Shown here: in pieces, positions 16,977-25,349 of the stretch
Layout of the letters: every line of letters begins with the position of its first letter
How positions within the stretch are numbered: position 1 is the stretch's first letter
Assembly: GCA_018433865.1 (NCBI GenBank)
Contig: JAHDQJ010000006.1
Span: 124,001-188,000 of the forward strand
Direction: 5' to 3'
Length of the DNA: 64,000 bases
Source: Spirochaetales bacterium
GTDB lineage: Bacteria > Spirochaetota > Spirochaetia > Sphaerochaetales > Sphaerochaetaceae
The notes under the pieces: model-generated
What the model was told of the DNA's origin: nothing
The model's database searches: none
What the model saw: the letters and a program-made list of their open reading frames with translations, nothing else
Translations under genes and position numbers: made by a program

Positions 16977-18220
16977 TCGATCATCCCCGAAACGCGCCCA
17001 TCTTGTTCCGGATGATCGGACCGGACATTGAGGAAGCGCTTTCCCGCCCACTCGATCGCCCATGCCCCGCTCGGTGCGGTGAGGACGATGCTCATCACTG
17101 CGATCGCGAGGATGGTCTCACCCGGTCCGGTCGGCATGCCCTTCGATGCCATGGCTGCAAGCGGAGCCGATCCGATGGCCGCTTGCACGGTTGCCTTGGG
17201 GAGGTAAGAGATGACGATAAACAATCGTTCCTTCCACGTGAAAGGCGAGCCTAGCGTACACAGGGCCGTACCGATGGAACGGAAGACCAGCGCGATCATG
17301 ATCAACGCAGCTCCCGCGAATCCTGCTTCGGCAGCAGCCTTGAGATTCACTTGTGCACCTACCATCGCGAAGAGGATGATCTCCGCGAATACCCAAATCT
17401 TGCCCAGCTTGAGCGAAAGTTCATGGGCCATCCGCTCCCGTTTCTCCAGGATGATGAACCCGATGGCCATCACTGCAAGCAAGGCCGCGAACGGGATGCG
17501 TTTGGCCTCAAGCACATCACCGAGGTGGACCAGGATGATCGCCACGCCGATGACCGTCAGGGCCCGTTTGGTCGCCCGGGGGTTGTGCCGGTCGAATATC
17601 CGGTAGAGGATCGTACCGGTCGCCAGTCCCGCGATGATACCGACGAGCACTGCAATCGGGATGCTTGCGACCATCCAAGCCAGATTCACCTTCATGCCGG
17701 TATACATGCCGATCAAGACACTGTAGGCAACGATCACCACCACATCGTCGATGCTCGCTGCAGCGAGGATGAGCGTGGGGATTCCTTTGTCGGTTCCTCG
17801 TTTCTCATGCATGAACCGTACCATCATGGGAACGACCACGGCTGGCGAGACTGCTCCGAGTATGCATCCGAGGATTGCCGATTCCATGGTGGTCAATCCC
17901 ACCAGGTGCGGACCGAGGAGAGTGATTGCAAGAGCCTCGAATGTCGCAGGAACGAACGCGAGCAACAGCGCTTGCCGTCCGACCTTGTGCAAGCTCTCCC
18001 GCGAGAGTTCGAAGCCTGCTCGCAAAAGGATGACGATCAGTGCGATCATCCGTAGATCTGAGCCGACAGAGAGCATCTGAGGATTCATGATGCCGAAAAA
18101 CGATGGTCCCAACAGTACCCCTACCAACAGCATGCCGATGAGGCCGGGTACCCGGATCTTCCTGAATGCCCAGTCGACCAAGAGACACAAGATGATGATC
18201 TCAGCCAGATTCATTGCCAT
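16973..18220 (-). CDS. cation:proton antiporter (CPA family) under fluoride riboswitch control
   Basis: The 415-residue membrane protein has about 12 helices in a CPA/KefB-like arrangement (RVPGLIGMLLVGVLLGPSFFG, LRAGFELS, AAASIDDVVVIVAYSVL with the paired acidic residues of the ion site). Family members exchange Na+ or K+ for protons. The mRNA leader carries a fluoride riboswitch, so the protein is probably made when fluoride is high. Antiporters of this broad class are known members of fluoride regulons. GGGAGGATAGGA precedes the ATG and is the element the riboswitch appears to mask. Confidence 0.9.
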   Translation of the reverse strand: MAMNLAEIIILCLLVDWAFRKIRVPGLIGMLLVGVLLGPSFFGIMNPQMLSVGSDLRMIALIVILLRAGFELSRESLHKVGRQALLLAFVPATFEALAITLLGPHLVGLTTMESAILGCILGAVSPAVVVPMMVRFMHEKRGTDKGIPTLILAAASIDDVVVIVAYSVLIGMYTGMKVNLAWMVASIPIAVLVGIIAGLATGTILYRIFDRHNPRATKRALTVIGVAIILVHLGDVLEAKRIPFAALLAVMAIGFIILEKRERMAHELSLKLGKIWVFAEIILFAMVGAQVNLKAAAEAGFAGAALIMIALVFRSIGTALCTLGSPFTWKERLFIVISYLPKATVQAAIGSAPLAAMASKGMPTGPGETILAIAVMSIVLTAPSGAWAIEWAGKRFLNVRSDHPEQDGRVSGMID

Positions 18221-18282
18221 GTCCTATCCTCCCGATCCGCGACCGGATGCGCATGACGGAAACGCAGTGCGGAGTCTGTGAT

Positions 18283-18348
18283 GGATAGGAGTCATCAGCG
18301 GCTTGTCGCCACGGTTGCTGCCGGGAAGCAGAGGCGGACCCCATCGCC
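18283..18348 (-). promoter_or_regulatory. fluoride riboswitch (crcB motif) of the antiporter gene
   Basis: Read on the minus strand, the leader begins GGCG-ATGGGGTC-CGCC (P1 hairpin, 18348-18333). A small inserted hairpin CTGC/GCAG, the conserved AACC, a second stem GTGGC-GACAA-GCCGC and TGATGACTCCTATCC follow. GGGGTC in the first loop pairs with GACTCC in the 3' strand (one G-U), the pseudoknot that defines fluoride aptamers. The order and spacing match the crcB consensus, except for the inserted hairpin. TCCTATCC (18290-18283) is exactly complementary to GGATAGGA in the Shine-Dalgarno region (18229-18222). Fluoride binding should therefore free the ribosome site, an ON switch. Confidence 0.88.
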
Positions 18349-18356
18349 TGCGCGTC

Positions 18357-18385
18357 ATCATATGCAAGGAGGGTGAAAAGGTCAA
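18357..18385 (-). promoter_or_regulatory. promoter of the riboswitch-antiporter transcript
   Basis: On the minus strand TTGACC (18385-18380), a 17-nt spacer and TATGAT (18362-18357) place the start near 18349, immediately before the first base of the aptamer. This supports transcription of the riboswitch from its own promoter. Confidence 0.75.
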
Positions 18386-18503
18386 TTCTTCCGATGTACG
18401 GGATTCTGCCTGACCGGTGCAGATCCAAAATATCCTATGGCAGTAGTGCGGCAGACCAATGGCGGTCTGTCCGAAATGTGCTAGAATCGGAGCGGGGAGC
18501 ATC

Positions 18504-19106
18504 ATGATGGGCAAAGAGCTTTTCAATTCCATCGCGGAAGTGTATGGATGGTTCCACGGGTATCAGGCGAGACGCTTCGCAGCGATCCTGGATCGGCATG
18601 CTCCTCGCATCGGAATGGCCGGGATGCGCACCATATGTGATGTAGGGTGCGGAACAGGAGCTCTGTGTTCCGTACTTGCCATGCGTGGCCATGAGGTGAC
18701 CGGAGTCGATCCGGCACAACGCATGCTCGCGGTTGCCAAGAGAAAAGCCCCATCAGATTCCATCACTTTCGTCCGGGGTGACGCCTTGGAGGGTCTTCCT
18801 TTCTCCGATCATGCGTTCGATCTCGTCATCACCTCCCATGTAGCACATGGCATGCGATCTGATAAGCGCAAGCTGTTCTATCGCGAACTCATGCGCATCG
18901 CCGACAAGGCAGTGATCATCCATGACTACAATGAAGAACGTGCGGTGCTCACTACGTTCGTCGAGTGGATGGAGAAGGGTGATTATTTCGGATTCATCAA
19001 GAGGCCGAAGGAGGAGATGGAGGAGGTGTTTCCCTCCATCGAGACCATCGATGTGGGCAAGCAGGCCCGCTGGTATGTGTGCCGATGCCCTGAACATCTC
19101 AGATGA
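18504..19106 (+). CDS. class I SAM-dependent methyltransferase
   Basis: The start is the ATG at 18504, with GGGGAG 5 nt upstream; a longer frame from 18459 lacks such a site. The 200-residue protein has motif I DVGCGTGALC, the acidic residue ending strand 2 (VTGVDPAQRML) and motif GDALEGLPFSDHAFDLVITSHV, all typical of small-molecule methyltransferases. The substrate is unknown. An extended -10 (TGCTAGAAT, 18479-18487) lies just upstream. The 3' end overlaps the convergent prenyltransferase gene by 8 nt. A role in quinone methylation is possible but unsupported. Confidence 0.82.
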   Translation: MMGKELFNSIAEVYGWFHGYQARRFAAILDRHAPRIGMAGMRTICDVGCGTGALCSVLAMRGHEVTGVDPAQRMLAVAKRKAPSDSITFVRGDALEGLPFSDHAFDLVITSHVAHGMRSDKRKLFYRELMRIADKAVIIHDYNEERAVLTTFVEWMEKGDYFGFIKRPKEEMEEVFPSIETIDVGKQARWYVCRCPEHLR

Positions 19107-20001
19107 AGAGCAAGCCTCCGATCATGCCGGCGATGAATGCAAGGCAATAGCTGAGGAATATTTTCGAGACGGTTCCCATGGAAGGACCTTTCGTCTCAAG
19201 CGTGAATCCTCTTCTTTCCATCTCCTTGAAGTATTTCCAGGCGGGAACGAAGGCCACGGCCATGAATATGATCGTTGGCCGTGGCAGCATTCCGAGAAGC
19301 GCGAACAGGATGGCCAGGAGAAAAGGAACGATCACCAGCAGATGCATGATCACGAGGATTGCGATTTGCGGGAGAACGATCGAGAGGGTCTTCCTCCCCG
19401 CGATCTTGTCTGCAATCCTGTCGCAGGTGTTGTTCACCGTCAGGATCATCGCAATCAACATGAGCAGGGGGAGCGACACCAGAAGGGCAACGCTATCGAG
19501 CCGAAGAGACTGTACATAATAGCTTATGGTGAAGAGGACGGTACCCAGAAACCCTCCCGCGAACAATTCTCCGAATGGTGTGCGTGAGATGGGAAACGGT
19601 CCGCCGGTGTACAGGAATCCGACGATCATGCAGATGCCTCCCGCGACGACCAGCCAGAAGCTGGTCCACCAAGCCAGCAGCAATCCGAGCACGCCTGCCG
19701 CAGCGAACAGTCCCAACGAGATGAACAGCGCGAGTTTCGGATTCACCCCTTCGTGAACCAATACCTTGTCACGTTCCCTGTTGTATTGCTTGTTGTCGGT
19801 TCCGCTGACAAAATCGAAATAACTGTTGAAACCGGTGGTTCCCATGTCCACGAATAGGACGGCGAAGGCCATGACGATGAATCGCGGCCAAGACCACTCT
19901 CTTGTGATAACCGCGGCAAAGAGGCTGCCACAGAGAAACGTCCCGATACTGATCACCTTGGTGCGGATTTCTACGATGCGGTTGAACTGTGTCATGTTCA
20001 T
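19099..20001 (-). CDS. UbiA/MenA-type prenyltransferase
   Basis: This 300-residue membrane protein has about eight or nine helices and the two Asp-rich motifs of UbiA-family prenyltransferases, NSYFDFVSGTDNK (about residues 59-71) and NNTCDRIADKIAGRKT. These bind Mg-prenyl diphosphate. The N-terminal RIVEIRTKVISIGTFLCG resembles MenA (1,4-dihydroxy-2-naphthoate prenyltransferase). No other menaquinone gene is nearby. The ATG has no Shine-Dalgarno sequence and lies 7 nt after TATAGT (20014-20009), so the mRNA may be leaderless. Confidence 0.82.
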   Translation of the reverse strand: MNMTQFNRIVEIRTKVISIGTFLCGSLFAAVITREWSWPRFIVMAFAVLFVDMGTTGFNSYFDFVSGTDNKQYNRERDKVLVHEGVNPKLALFISLGLFAAAGVLGLLLAWWTSFWLVVAGGICMIVGFLYTGGPFPISRTPFGELFAGGFLGTVLFTISYYVQSLRLDSVALLVSLPLLMLIAMILTVNNTCDRIADKIAGRKTLSIVLPQIAILVIMHLLVIVPFLLAILFALLGMLPRPTIIFMAVAFVPAWKYFKEMERRGFTLETKGPSMGTVSKIFLSYCLAFIAGMIGGLLFI

Positions 20002-20111
20002 GGGGATGACTATACCGGATTGGAATGGATTGTACCAGAATCAAAGGACACCCAAGGCCCCGCTTTGCCCGTTTCGTAGGTTGCATAGGGGTGCAAGCGG
20101 GGCCGAAAGTA

Positions 20112-21368
20112 TTAGAAATGCCAGCGTAACGATATATAGGCCATTGAATTGTCTTGGAATCTTCCGAACATGCCATCCGCATCTCCGATAAACAATTCCA
20201 ATCCTCCTTCCACTGATACTCCGTCTTCAAAGGACCAGGATACCGAAGGTCTGAGCAGAGTGTTGAATGGATCCATTTCCACATAGGCAAAGAATTTTGC
20301 GGTCAATTGGTCATCCAGAAACGTTTCCTGCAGTCTGAATGTCATGGTGTGGCTGAATTCTTTGATCTTCCTGCCTTGTTCCATCATGCCATCCGTGTGA
20401 TCGTGCACATAGGAGAGGATGTATTGACCCGACATCTCGATGCCCAGTATTGCCCGGTCGAGTCCCACAAGTGCTTGTACTTGGTGTTGGTTCTCTACCG
20501 AAACGGATGGTACGGGAGCTCCTGGGGTAATCACCGAAAACGGTTTGTCAAGATAAATCGCTGCTTCGCCGCGCAGGACGGTCTGCCCGAACGAAGTACT
20601 GAAACTGCCACCGAGGACCGTATGCCGACCATACGATTGATCGATCTGGATCGGAGAACCCGGGGTAATGGATTCGACGTACGCTTCATCTGTCCAAGCG
20701 TATCCTCCCATCACCTCCCAGCTGATCACAGGGCCGAAATATTTGATCTTTCCGAACACCTCGCTGTTCTTCAAGGAAACCGATGGCATCTTTGCCGGAT
20801 TCATCTGTATCGGGACATCGGGAATAAAAGATGGTTCCTTCATCCATAGGGAATCGTTCGGAGGCAGTGAACTCGGAACGAACTGGGGTACCCAGATTCC
20901 TTCAACGGAAAACCCTCCGGCATAGAAGTCAGCTTTTATTGCTGGAATGCCTTTTCGGATTTCCCTGAAGTCAGCAAGAATGAATGAACGCAGATCCCTG
21001 GGACTGACAATATCGGTGATGAATGCACCTTCTGCCTGTCCCCACAGGATTGCTTGTTTTCCAATCCTGACATCCGTATGTTCAAACATAACATCGATAT
21101 AGGCCTCACGGATGCCCAGTTCGGGTTTCTGTCCGATACCGATGTATGCGTATGGATTGACCAGAATCCGTGTCCGGTCTCCCCAACCTTCCAAAGAAAG
21201 GTCGACCGTCTGTTCATTCTTTGTGAGCGTGCCTTCGAGAAGGCTTGCTCCCGCATGACTGCGCAGCATCCCGTGAAGGTTGACCTCCTTGGCTCCCAAG
21301 GTGAGAGGCAACATCATGAAGAGGGTGAGCATGACACCCAGCATGTTCCTGTAGTTTCTTTTCTTCAT
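20112..21368 (-). CDS. outer-membrane beta-barrel protein of the RND cluster (DUF1302-like)
   Basis: The start is taken as the ATG at 21368, because AAGGAG sits 6-7 nt upstream; an ATG at 21383 overlaps the preceding stop and would add five residues. The 418-residue protein has a signal peptide (LGVMLTLFMMLPLTLGA), alternating hydrophobic strands and a C-terminus ending in Phe (YISLRWHF), the outer-membrane barrel signature. The sequence IGKQAILWGQAEGAFITDIVSPRDLR resembles DUF1302-type proteins, which travel with MMPL/RND exporters. It is the last gene of the three-gene operon. Confidence 0.78.
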   Translation of the reverse strand: MKKRNYRNMLGVMLTLFMMLPLTLGAKEVNLHGMLRSHAGASLLEGTLTKNEQTVDLSLEGWGDRTRILVNPYAYIGIGQKPELGIREAYIDVMFEHTDVRIGKQAILWGQAEGAFITDIVSPRDLRSFILADFREIRKGIPAIKADFYAGGFSVEGIWVPQFVPSSLPPNDSLWMKEPSFIPDVPIQMNPAKMPSVSLKNSEVFGKIKYFGPVISWEVMGGYAWTDEAYVESITPGSPIQIDQSYGRHTVLGGSFSTSFGQTVLRGEAAIYLDKPFSVITPGAPVPSVSVENQHQVQALVGLDRAILGIEMSGQYILSYVHDHTDGMMEQGRKIKEFSHTMTFRLQETFLDDQLTAKFFAYVEMDPFNTLLRPSVSWSFEDGVSVEGGLELFIGDADGMFGRFQDNSMAYISLRWHF

Positions 21369-21379
21369 CTGCATCTCCT

Positions 21380-22162
21380 TCATGTTCTCGGACCTATCTG
21401 CATCTGCCGTTCACTGAAGAACGATTCACGCAGGTTGTTGTTGAATGAGACTTCGTTCATCCTGATGCGCGTCGAAGTCTGCTTGCGAAGATTCGTCATG
21501 GTCATGTCGGTGATCACCCAGACGGTATCTGCCTTTTCGTAGGCATCGATGACCAACCTCCTGGTCACCGATCCATCAGTGGCCAGGAACTCCTTCTTCA
21601 AGCCGATCCATTCATCCTTGATCACCCAGCTGACGGTCTTTGCATATTCACTGTTCGGTACGATCGGAACGCTTTCCACCACATAACACTGCCAACCATC
21701 CACCACTTCCTCCCGAAGGATCGTGTGATTGTCTTCTTCAGGATGTCTTGCTCCCATATCGTCGTACGTAAAATCACTGCCCATGAATGATTCATTGCTC
21801 TTGTCCGATGCAATTCGCCGTACCCTGCCAAGAGCCGGCAGGTAAATCCACTGGTCATCACTTCTCCCGTCACTGTAGCTGAAGCTCAGGAAGCTGGTGT
21901 TGCGGACATCTGCAGGTGCGGTGAAGAACATGATCTTTTTCTCAATGGTTCCGCTGTCTTGGCGAAACTGCATGATGCTGCGTTCACGGGCAGAACCTCG
22001 TGCATTGGTGATGGTCATGTTCAATGTAGCTTGCATGTCTTCGCCTGTAGGGCGTTCAAATACATGTCGCATTACTTCTGCTCCGGAAATTTGCGCGAAC
22101 AGCGGAAGCGACATGATCATGACGAAGATGCTTGCCATCAAACGGAATCCGATTCTTTTCAT
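21380..22162 (-). CDS. LolA-like outer-membrane lipoprotein-sorting protein
   Basis: The 260-residue protein has a signal peptide (ending LPLFAQ). A half-barrel fold like LolA/LppX is suggested by MQATLNMTITNARGSARERSI, IMFFTAPADVRNTSFLSFSY and QWIYLPALGRVRRIASDKSNESFMGSDFTYDD, the last being a hallmark of this subgroup. Such proteins are thought to carry a lipid or lipoprotein across the periplasm for the partner RND exporter. The gene overlaps the upstream RND gene by ATGA and touches the downstream barrel gene, so translation is coupled. Confidence 0.85.
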   Translation of the reverse strand: MKRIGFRLMASIFVMIMSLPLFAQISGAEVMRHVFERPTGEDMQATLNMTITNARGSARERSIMQFRQDSGTIEKKIMFFTAPADVRNTSFLSFSYSDGRSDDQWIYLPALGRVRRIASDKSNESFMGSDFTYDDMGARHPEEDNHTILREEVVDGWQCYVVESVPIVPNSEYAKTVSWVIKDEWIGLKKEFLATDGSVTRRLVIDAYEKADTVWVITDMTMTNLRKQTSTRIRMNEVSFNNNLRESFFSERQMQIGPRT

Positions 22163-24513
22163 ACGATACTTTCCTCCTGGGATGTGATTTCATGAGATAT
22201 GCTTGTCTTGTCGGTGCGGATGAACAGTCCTCGCTTGTCCAACGCAATGATTGCCACCAGCAGGACCGAGAGGGTCCCGAGTGCACTCGTTGCCATGTTC
22301 AATACAATGAGTGTTCCGACTTGCCTGTTCGGTGGGAACACGCTGAGCATCAGGACGGCGAATCCTCCCATCACCGCCAATGCGTTGTAGATGATGGCCC
22401 TTCCGGTATGTCGGATGCTCGAAAAGGTTGCTTCTTCGATGGTATTCCCCTCAAGCCGTCGATTCCGATAGTGTTCGATCAGGTGGATCGCATAATCGAC
22501 ACCTATGCCAATGGCAATGCTTGAGATCAATGCCGTTGCAGAGCTGAGTGGAATATCGAACACTCCCATGATGCCGAAATTGATGATCGCGGTGATCGCG
22601 ATGGGGACGGTTCCGATCATTCCTATCCAGATGCTCTTGAATAGCATGGCCAACAAGATCGCTACGATGACAAAGGACAACAACAGGCTTGCTACTTGGC
22701 CTTGCAGAAGCAGTTCCGAAAAGACAAAGGCCTTGTAGCCGCTCCCGGCATATTTCAGCGAAATACCCAACTCTTCGAATCTCTCTTCGTGATTTTCGAT
22801 GATCCCGATGATTTCGCTCATGACAGCAGAGCTGTCGCTTTTCAGTTGGAAGGTGATGTTGGCATTTCTGTACTCATAGTCGATGACTGATTCGAGCGTC
22901 TCGGGATCTCCTGAGAATTCATAGAGCAACAGGTATTGCGCGATGAGTTCCTGACTGTCAGGAACCAGGGAGTACGACTTGTCATCCGCATGCATGACCT
23001 TGTGCATGCGCTTGATGAAGTCGGTGAGTGAGAAAGCATTCCCCACCACTTCCTGCTCAAGTACATTCCTCTGGAGCATATCCATCGCTTGCAGCACCTC
23101 AGGATCCTTGAAGGCTTGTTCGCGGTCGGCAGAGAGAATGACATTCAGGGAGGAAGTTCCTCCGAAGTGCGTATTGACGAAGGTATCCGTTCGTACGATA
23201 TCGCTATCTTTCTCAAAATTCGCAAGGAAGCTCGTGTCGATCCAGACGTTCATCGTACCTGCAATACCAAGGGCGGTACACACCAGTGCGATACCGATGC
23301 TTACTCCCGGCTTGCGCATCTGGAACTGCCCCCAGCGGTTTCTCTTCATCCGGACCATCGGTTGTTGCGCAGAAGTGGTCTTTGCCGTGAGGCCAGTACG
23401 AGGAACGCCGAACAGATAGATGCTTGCAGGAAAAAGGACAAGTGCAAGCAACATCTCCGTCATCACGCCGATCGAACTGAAAAGACCGAAGTACCGTACT
23501 GGCAAGACCTGGCTGGTCATCAATGCCATGAATCCGATTGCCGTGGTCAATGCTGCCATGAACACCGGGCGGACCATTGCCTTGAGTACGGCATCGACCA
23601 ATTCTTGCTTGCCGATATCGGGATTCTTCAAGACCTCATGATGGATCGCGTTATGCATGTGGATTCCGTAGGCTACACCGATTGCTATGAGCATGACCGG
23701 GATCATGGTGTCAACGGCATAGACAGGGACACCCACGATGACCATGCCGGCAAAGGCTGCCACGATTCCCACCAACACAATCACCATGTTCAGGATCATG
23801 TCACGGACACTTCTGAGCAAGATCAGCAGTACCGTGATCATTACGATCATTACCATGGGAAACATCCTCGCCATGTCCGCCGGACCTAGTTGGGCAAGTG
23901 CCCCCTCCACGATCGGTCGCCCTGCGATGTAGAGTGTTTCCGGGCCTTCCCATGATTCGGCATAGTTGATGAGCCGCTTCTGGAGATCTTGGACGTCAGA
24001 TTCCGGATCCACTTCTGCGATGATCAGGGAAGCTTTGGTATCCTTGCTGATGTTCCTTCCGTAGATCATCTCATTGGAAACCACTTGCTCTCGCAAGAAT
24101 CCGAGAGATTCAGCCGAAGAGGGGATGTCCGGTCCATAGAATGATCCTACTTCCATACCCCATTCGCTTCCGGTGATGTTGTATGCGGTATACAGCGAGG
24201 TTACCCCGTCATCCGATATCTCCGGAAAACTCGCCGGCAGATCGAGCGAGATGTCCCGGATCTTTTCCAAGGTCCCTGCGTTGAAGATCGTATCCGGGTG
24301 TTCGATCGCGATGAGTATCCTGTCGGTGATGCCGAAAAGCTTTTCCGACTCGTCACTGAACGAAAACGCAGGATGAGTCGAAGGCATGTATTCATTAAGA
24401 TCCGTCTCCAACCGTGCATGTTGTGCGATCGCGACTATCCCCATGGATGTCAGGATCAGGAGGATCAAGAGAAGGAAAAGGGATTTCGATGAGATGGTCC
24501 TGATGATGTGCAT
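22159..24513 (-). CDS. RND/MMPL-family exporter
   Basis: The 784-residue inner-membrane protein has the MMPL/HpnN plan. One N-terminal helix (about residues 10-30) is followed by a periplasmic domain, five helices, a second periplasmic domain and five more helices. The intramembrane segments IGVAYGIHMHNAIHHE and IGIGVDYAIHLIEHYR carry the acidic/His residues of the proton path. It probably exports a lipid-like molecule together with the LolA-like and barrel proteins encoded downstream. GGAGG precedes the ATG. A TetR-type operator lies 16 nt upstream of the start. Confidence 0.88.
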   Translation of the reverse strand: MHIIRTISSKSLFLLLILLILTSMGIVAIAQHARLETDLNEYMPSTHPAFSFSDESEKLFGITDRILIAIEHPDTIFNAGTLEKIRDISLDLPASFPEISDDGVTSLYTAYNITGSEWGMEVGSFYGPDIPSSAESLGFLREQVVSNEMIYGRNISKDTKASLIIAEVDPESDVQDLQKRLINYAESWEGPETLYIAGRPIVEGALAQLGPADMARMFPMVMIVMITVLLILLRSVRDMILNMVIVLVGIVAAFAGMVIVGVPVYAVDTMIPVMLIAIGVAYGIHMHNAIHHEVLKNPDIGKQELVDAVLKAMVRPVFMAALTTAIGFMALMTSQVLPVRYFGLFSSIGVMTEMLLALVLFPASIYLFGVPRTGLTAKTTSAQQPMVRMKRNRWGQFQMRKPGVSIGIALVCTALGIAGTMNVWIDTSFLANFEKDSDIVRTDTFVNTHFGGTSSLNVILSADREQAFKDPEVLQAMDMLQRNVLEQEVVGNAFSLTDFIKRMHKVMHADDKSYSLVPDSQELIAQYLLLYEFSGDPETLESVIDYEYRNANITFQLKSDSSAVMSEIIGIIENHEERFEELGISLKYAGSGYKAFVFSELLLQGQVASLLLSFVIVAILLAMLFKSIWIGMIGTVPIAITAIINFGIMGVFDIPLSSATALISSIAIGIGVDYAIHLIEHYRNRRLEGNTIEEATFSSIRHTGRAIIYNALAVMGGFAVLMLSVFPPNRQVGTLIVLNMATSALGTLSVLLVAIIALDKRGLFIRTDKTSISHEITSQEESIV

Positions 24514-24528
24514 GCTTCCTCCGAATAC

Positions 24529-24544
24529 TAGTGATCGTTCACTA
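24529..24544. promoter_or_regulatory. TetR operator before the RND operon
   Basis: TAGTGA-TCGT-TCACTA is a perfect inverted repeat of 6-bp arms with a 4-nt centre, in the gap between the RND gene and tetR. The same element with one mismatch occurs upstream of tetR itself. Both are followed by AC. Confidence 0.75.
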
Positions 24545-24591
24545 ACTTTTTATGAATCGGCGATTGCCGATGATAGGCATTTCCAGTCCGG

Positions 24592-25167
24592 TTATCTGAA
24601 CAGCAAGGTCATGCTTGAAGCCATGGCGGACGACGATTCCGTCAAGGAATGGTCTTTTCCTTGTAGATGCCATCGGGTGATCATCAACCGGATCGTACCC
24701 AAGAAGATGGTCGCCATGTGAGCAGGAGCCATGTCGCCTCGGCATTTGCCGGATGCCTGCAACTGATGGAAGAGCCGTTGGATCGACTTGGTGATCTTGG
24801 CAAGCATTTCCACGAGCAACGGTCGCAACTCCATGTCTGCATGGAAAGCCTCTTCGGTAAAGACAAACATGGCAAAGCCGGGATTGGCTTCCACGTGACT
24901 GAACAATGACAGCAACAGATCTCTGAGGATCTTTTCAAGAGAATCTTCGGTGACGGGCATATCCCTGAATATCGGCAAGATGGATTCCTGAAGGGACTGC
25001 AGCAAACTTGCCAGCAATTCATGTTTATTCGCAAAATGCCGATACACAGCTGGTTCCGTTACCCCAATGGCCGTCGCGACATTGCGTATGGTGAGTTTCT
25101 GCGTCCCTTGTTCCGTCACGATCCGCATCGCTGCCTGTATGATTTCCTGTTGTCTGGGTGTAAACAT
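24592..25167 (-). CDS. TetR/AcrR-family repressor of the RND operon
   Basis: The start is the ATG at 25167, with AAGGAAGGA upstream; the frame stays open further upstream but shows no family similarity there. The 191-residue protein has a TetR N-terminal helix-turn-helix (IIQAAMRIVTEQGTQKLTIRNVATAIGVTEPAVYRHFANKHELL) and an all-helical ligand domain. It is encoded directly upstream of the RND-LolA-barrel operon in the same direction, and near-identical operators lie before both. It likely represses both and is released by a hydrophobic ligand. Confidence 0.9.
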   Translation of the reverse strand: MFTPRQQEIIQAAMRIVTEQGTQKLTIRNVATAIGVTEPAVYRHFANKHELLASLLQSLQESILPIFRDMPVTEDSLEKILRDLLLSLFSHVEANPGFAMFVFTEEAFHADMELRPLLVEMLAKITKSIQRLFHQLQASGKCRGDMAPAHMATIFLGTIRLMITRWHLQGKDHSLTESSSAMASSMTLLFR

Positions 25168-25180
25168 GCATCCTTCCTTG

Positions 25181-25196
25181 TAGTTAACGTTCACTA
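25181..25196. promoter_or_regulatory. TetR operator before tetR (autoregulatory)
   Basis: TAGTTA-ACGT-TCACTA has the same 6-4-6 layout as the site at 24529-24544, with one mismatch in the left arm, and the same trailing AC. It lies 14 nt upstream of the tetR ATG. Confidence 0.7.
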
Positions 25197-25349
25197 ACAT
25201 AGCAGGGATGCTTCTTTTTGGCAAGCGATTCCTGATGAAAAGGCTGGCATCATGATCTTTCAACAATTCATGCAGTTTTTGAAGATGCCGCTGTACGATA
25301 AACATGCTATGTTTACCCTATCAAGAACACATGTCCTGGAGGAGCCTTC

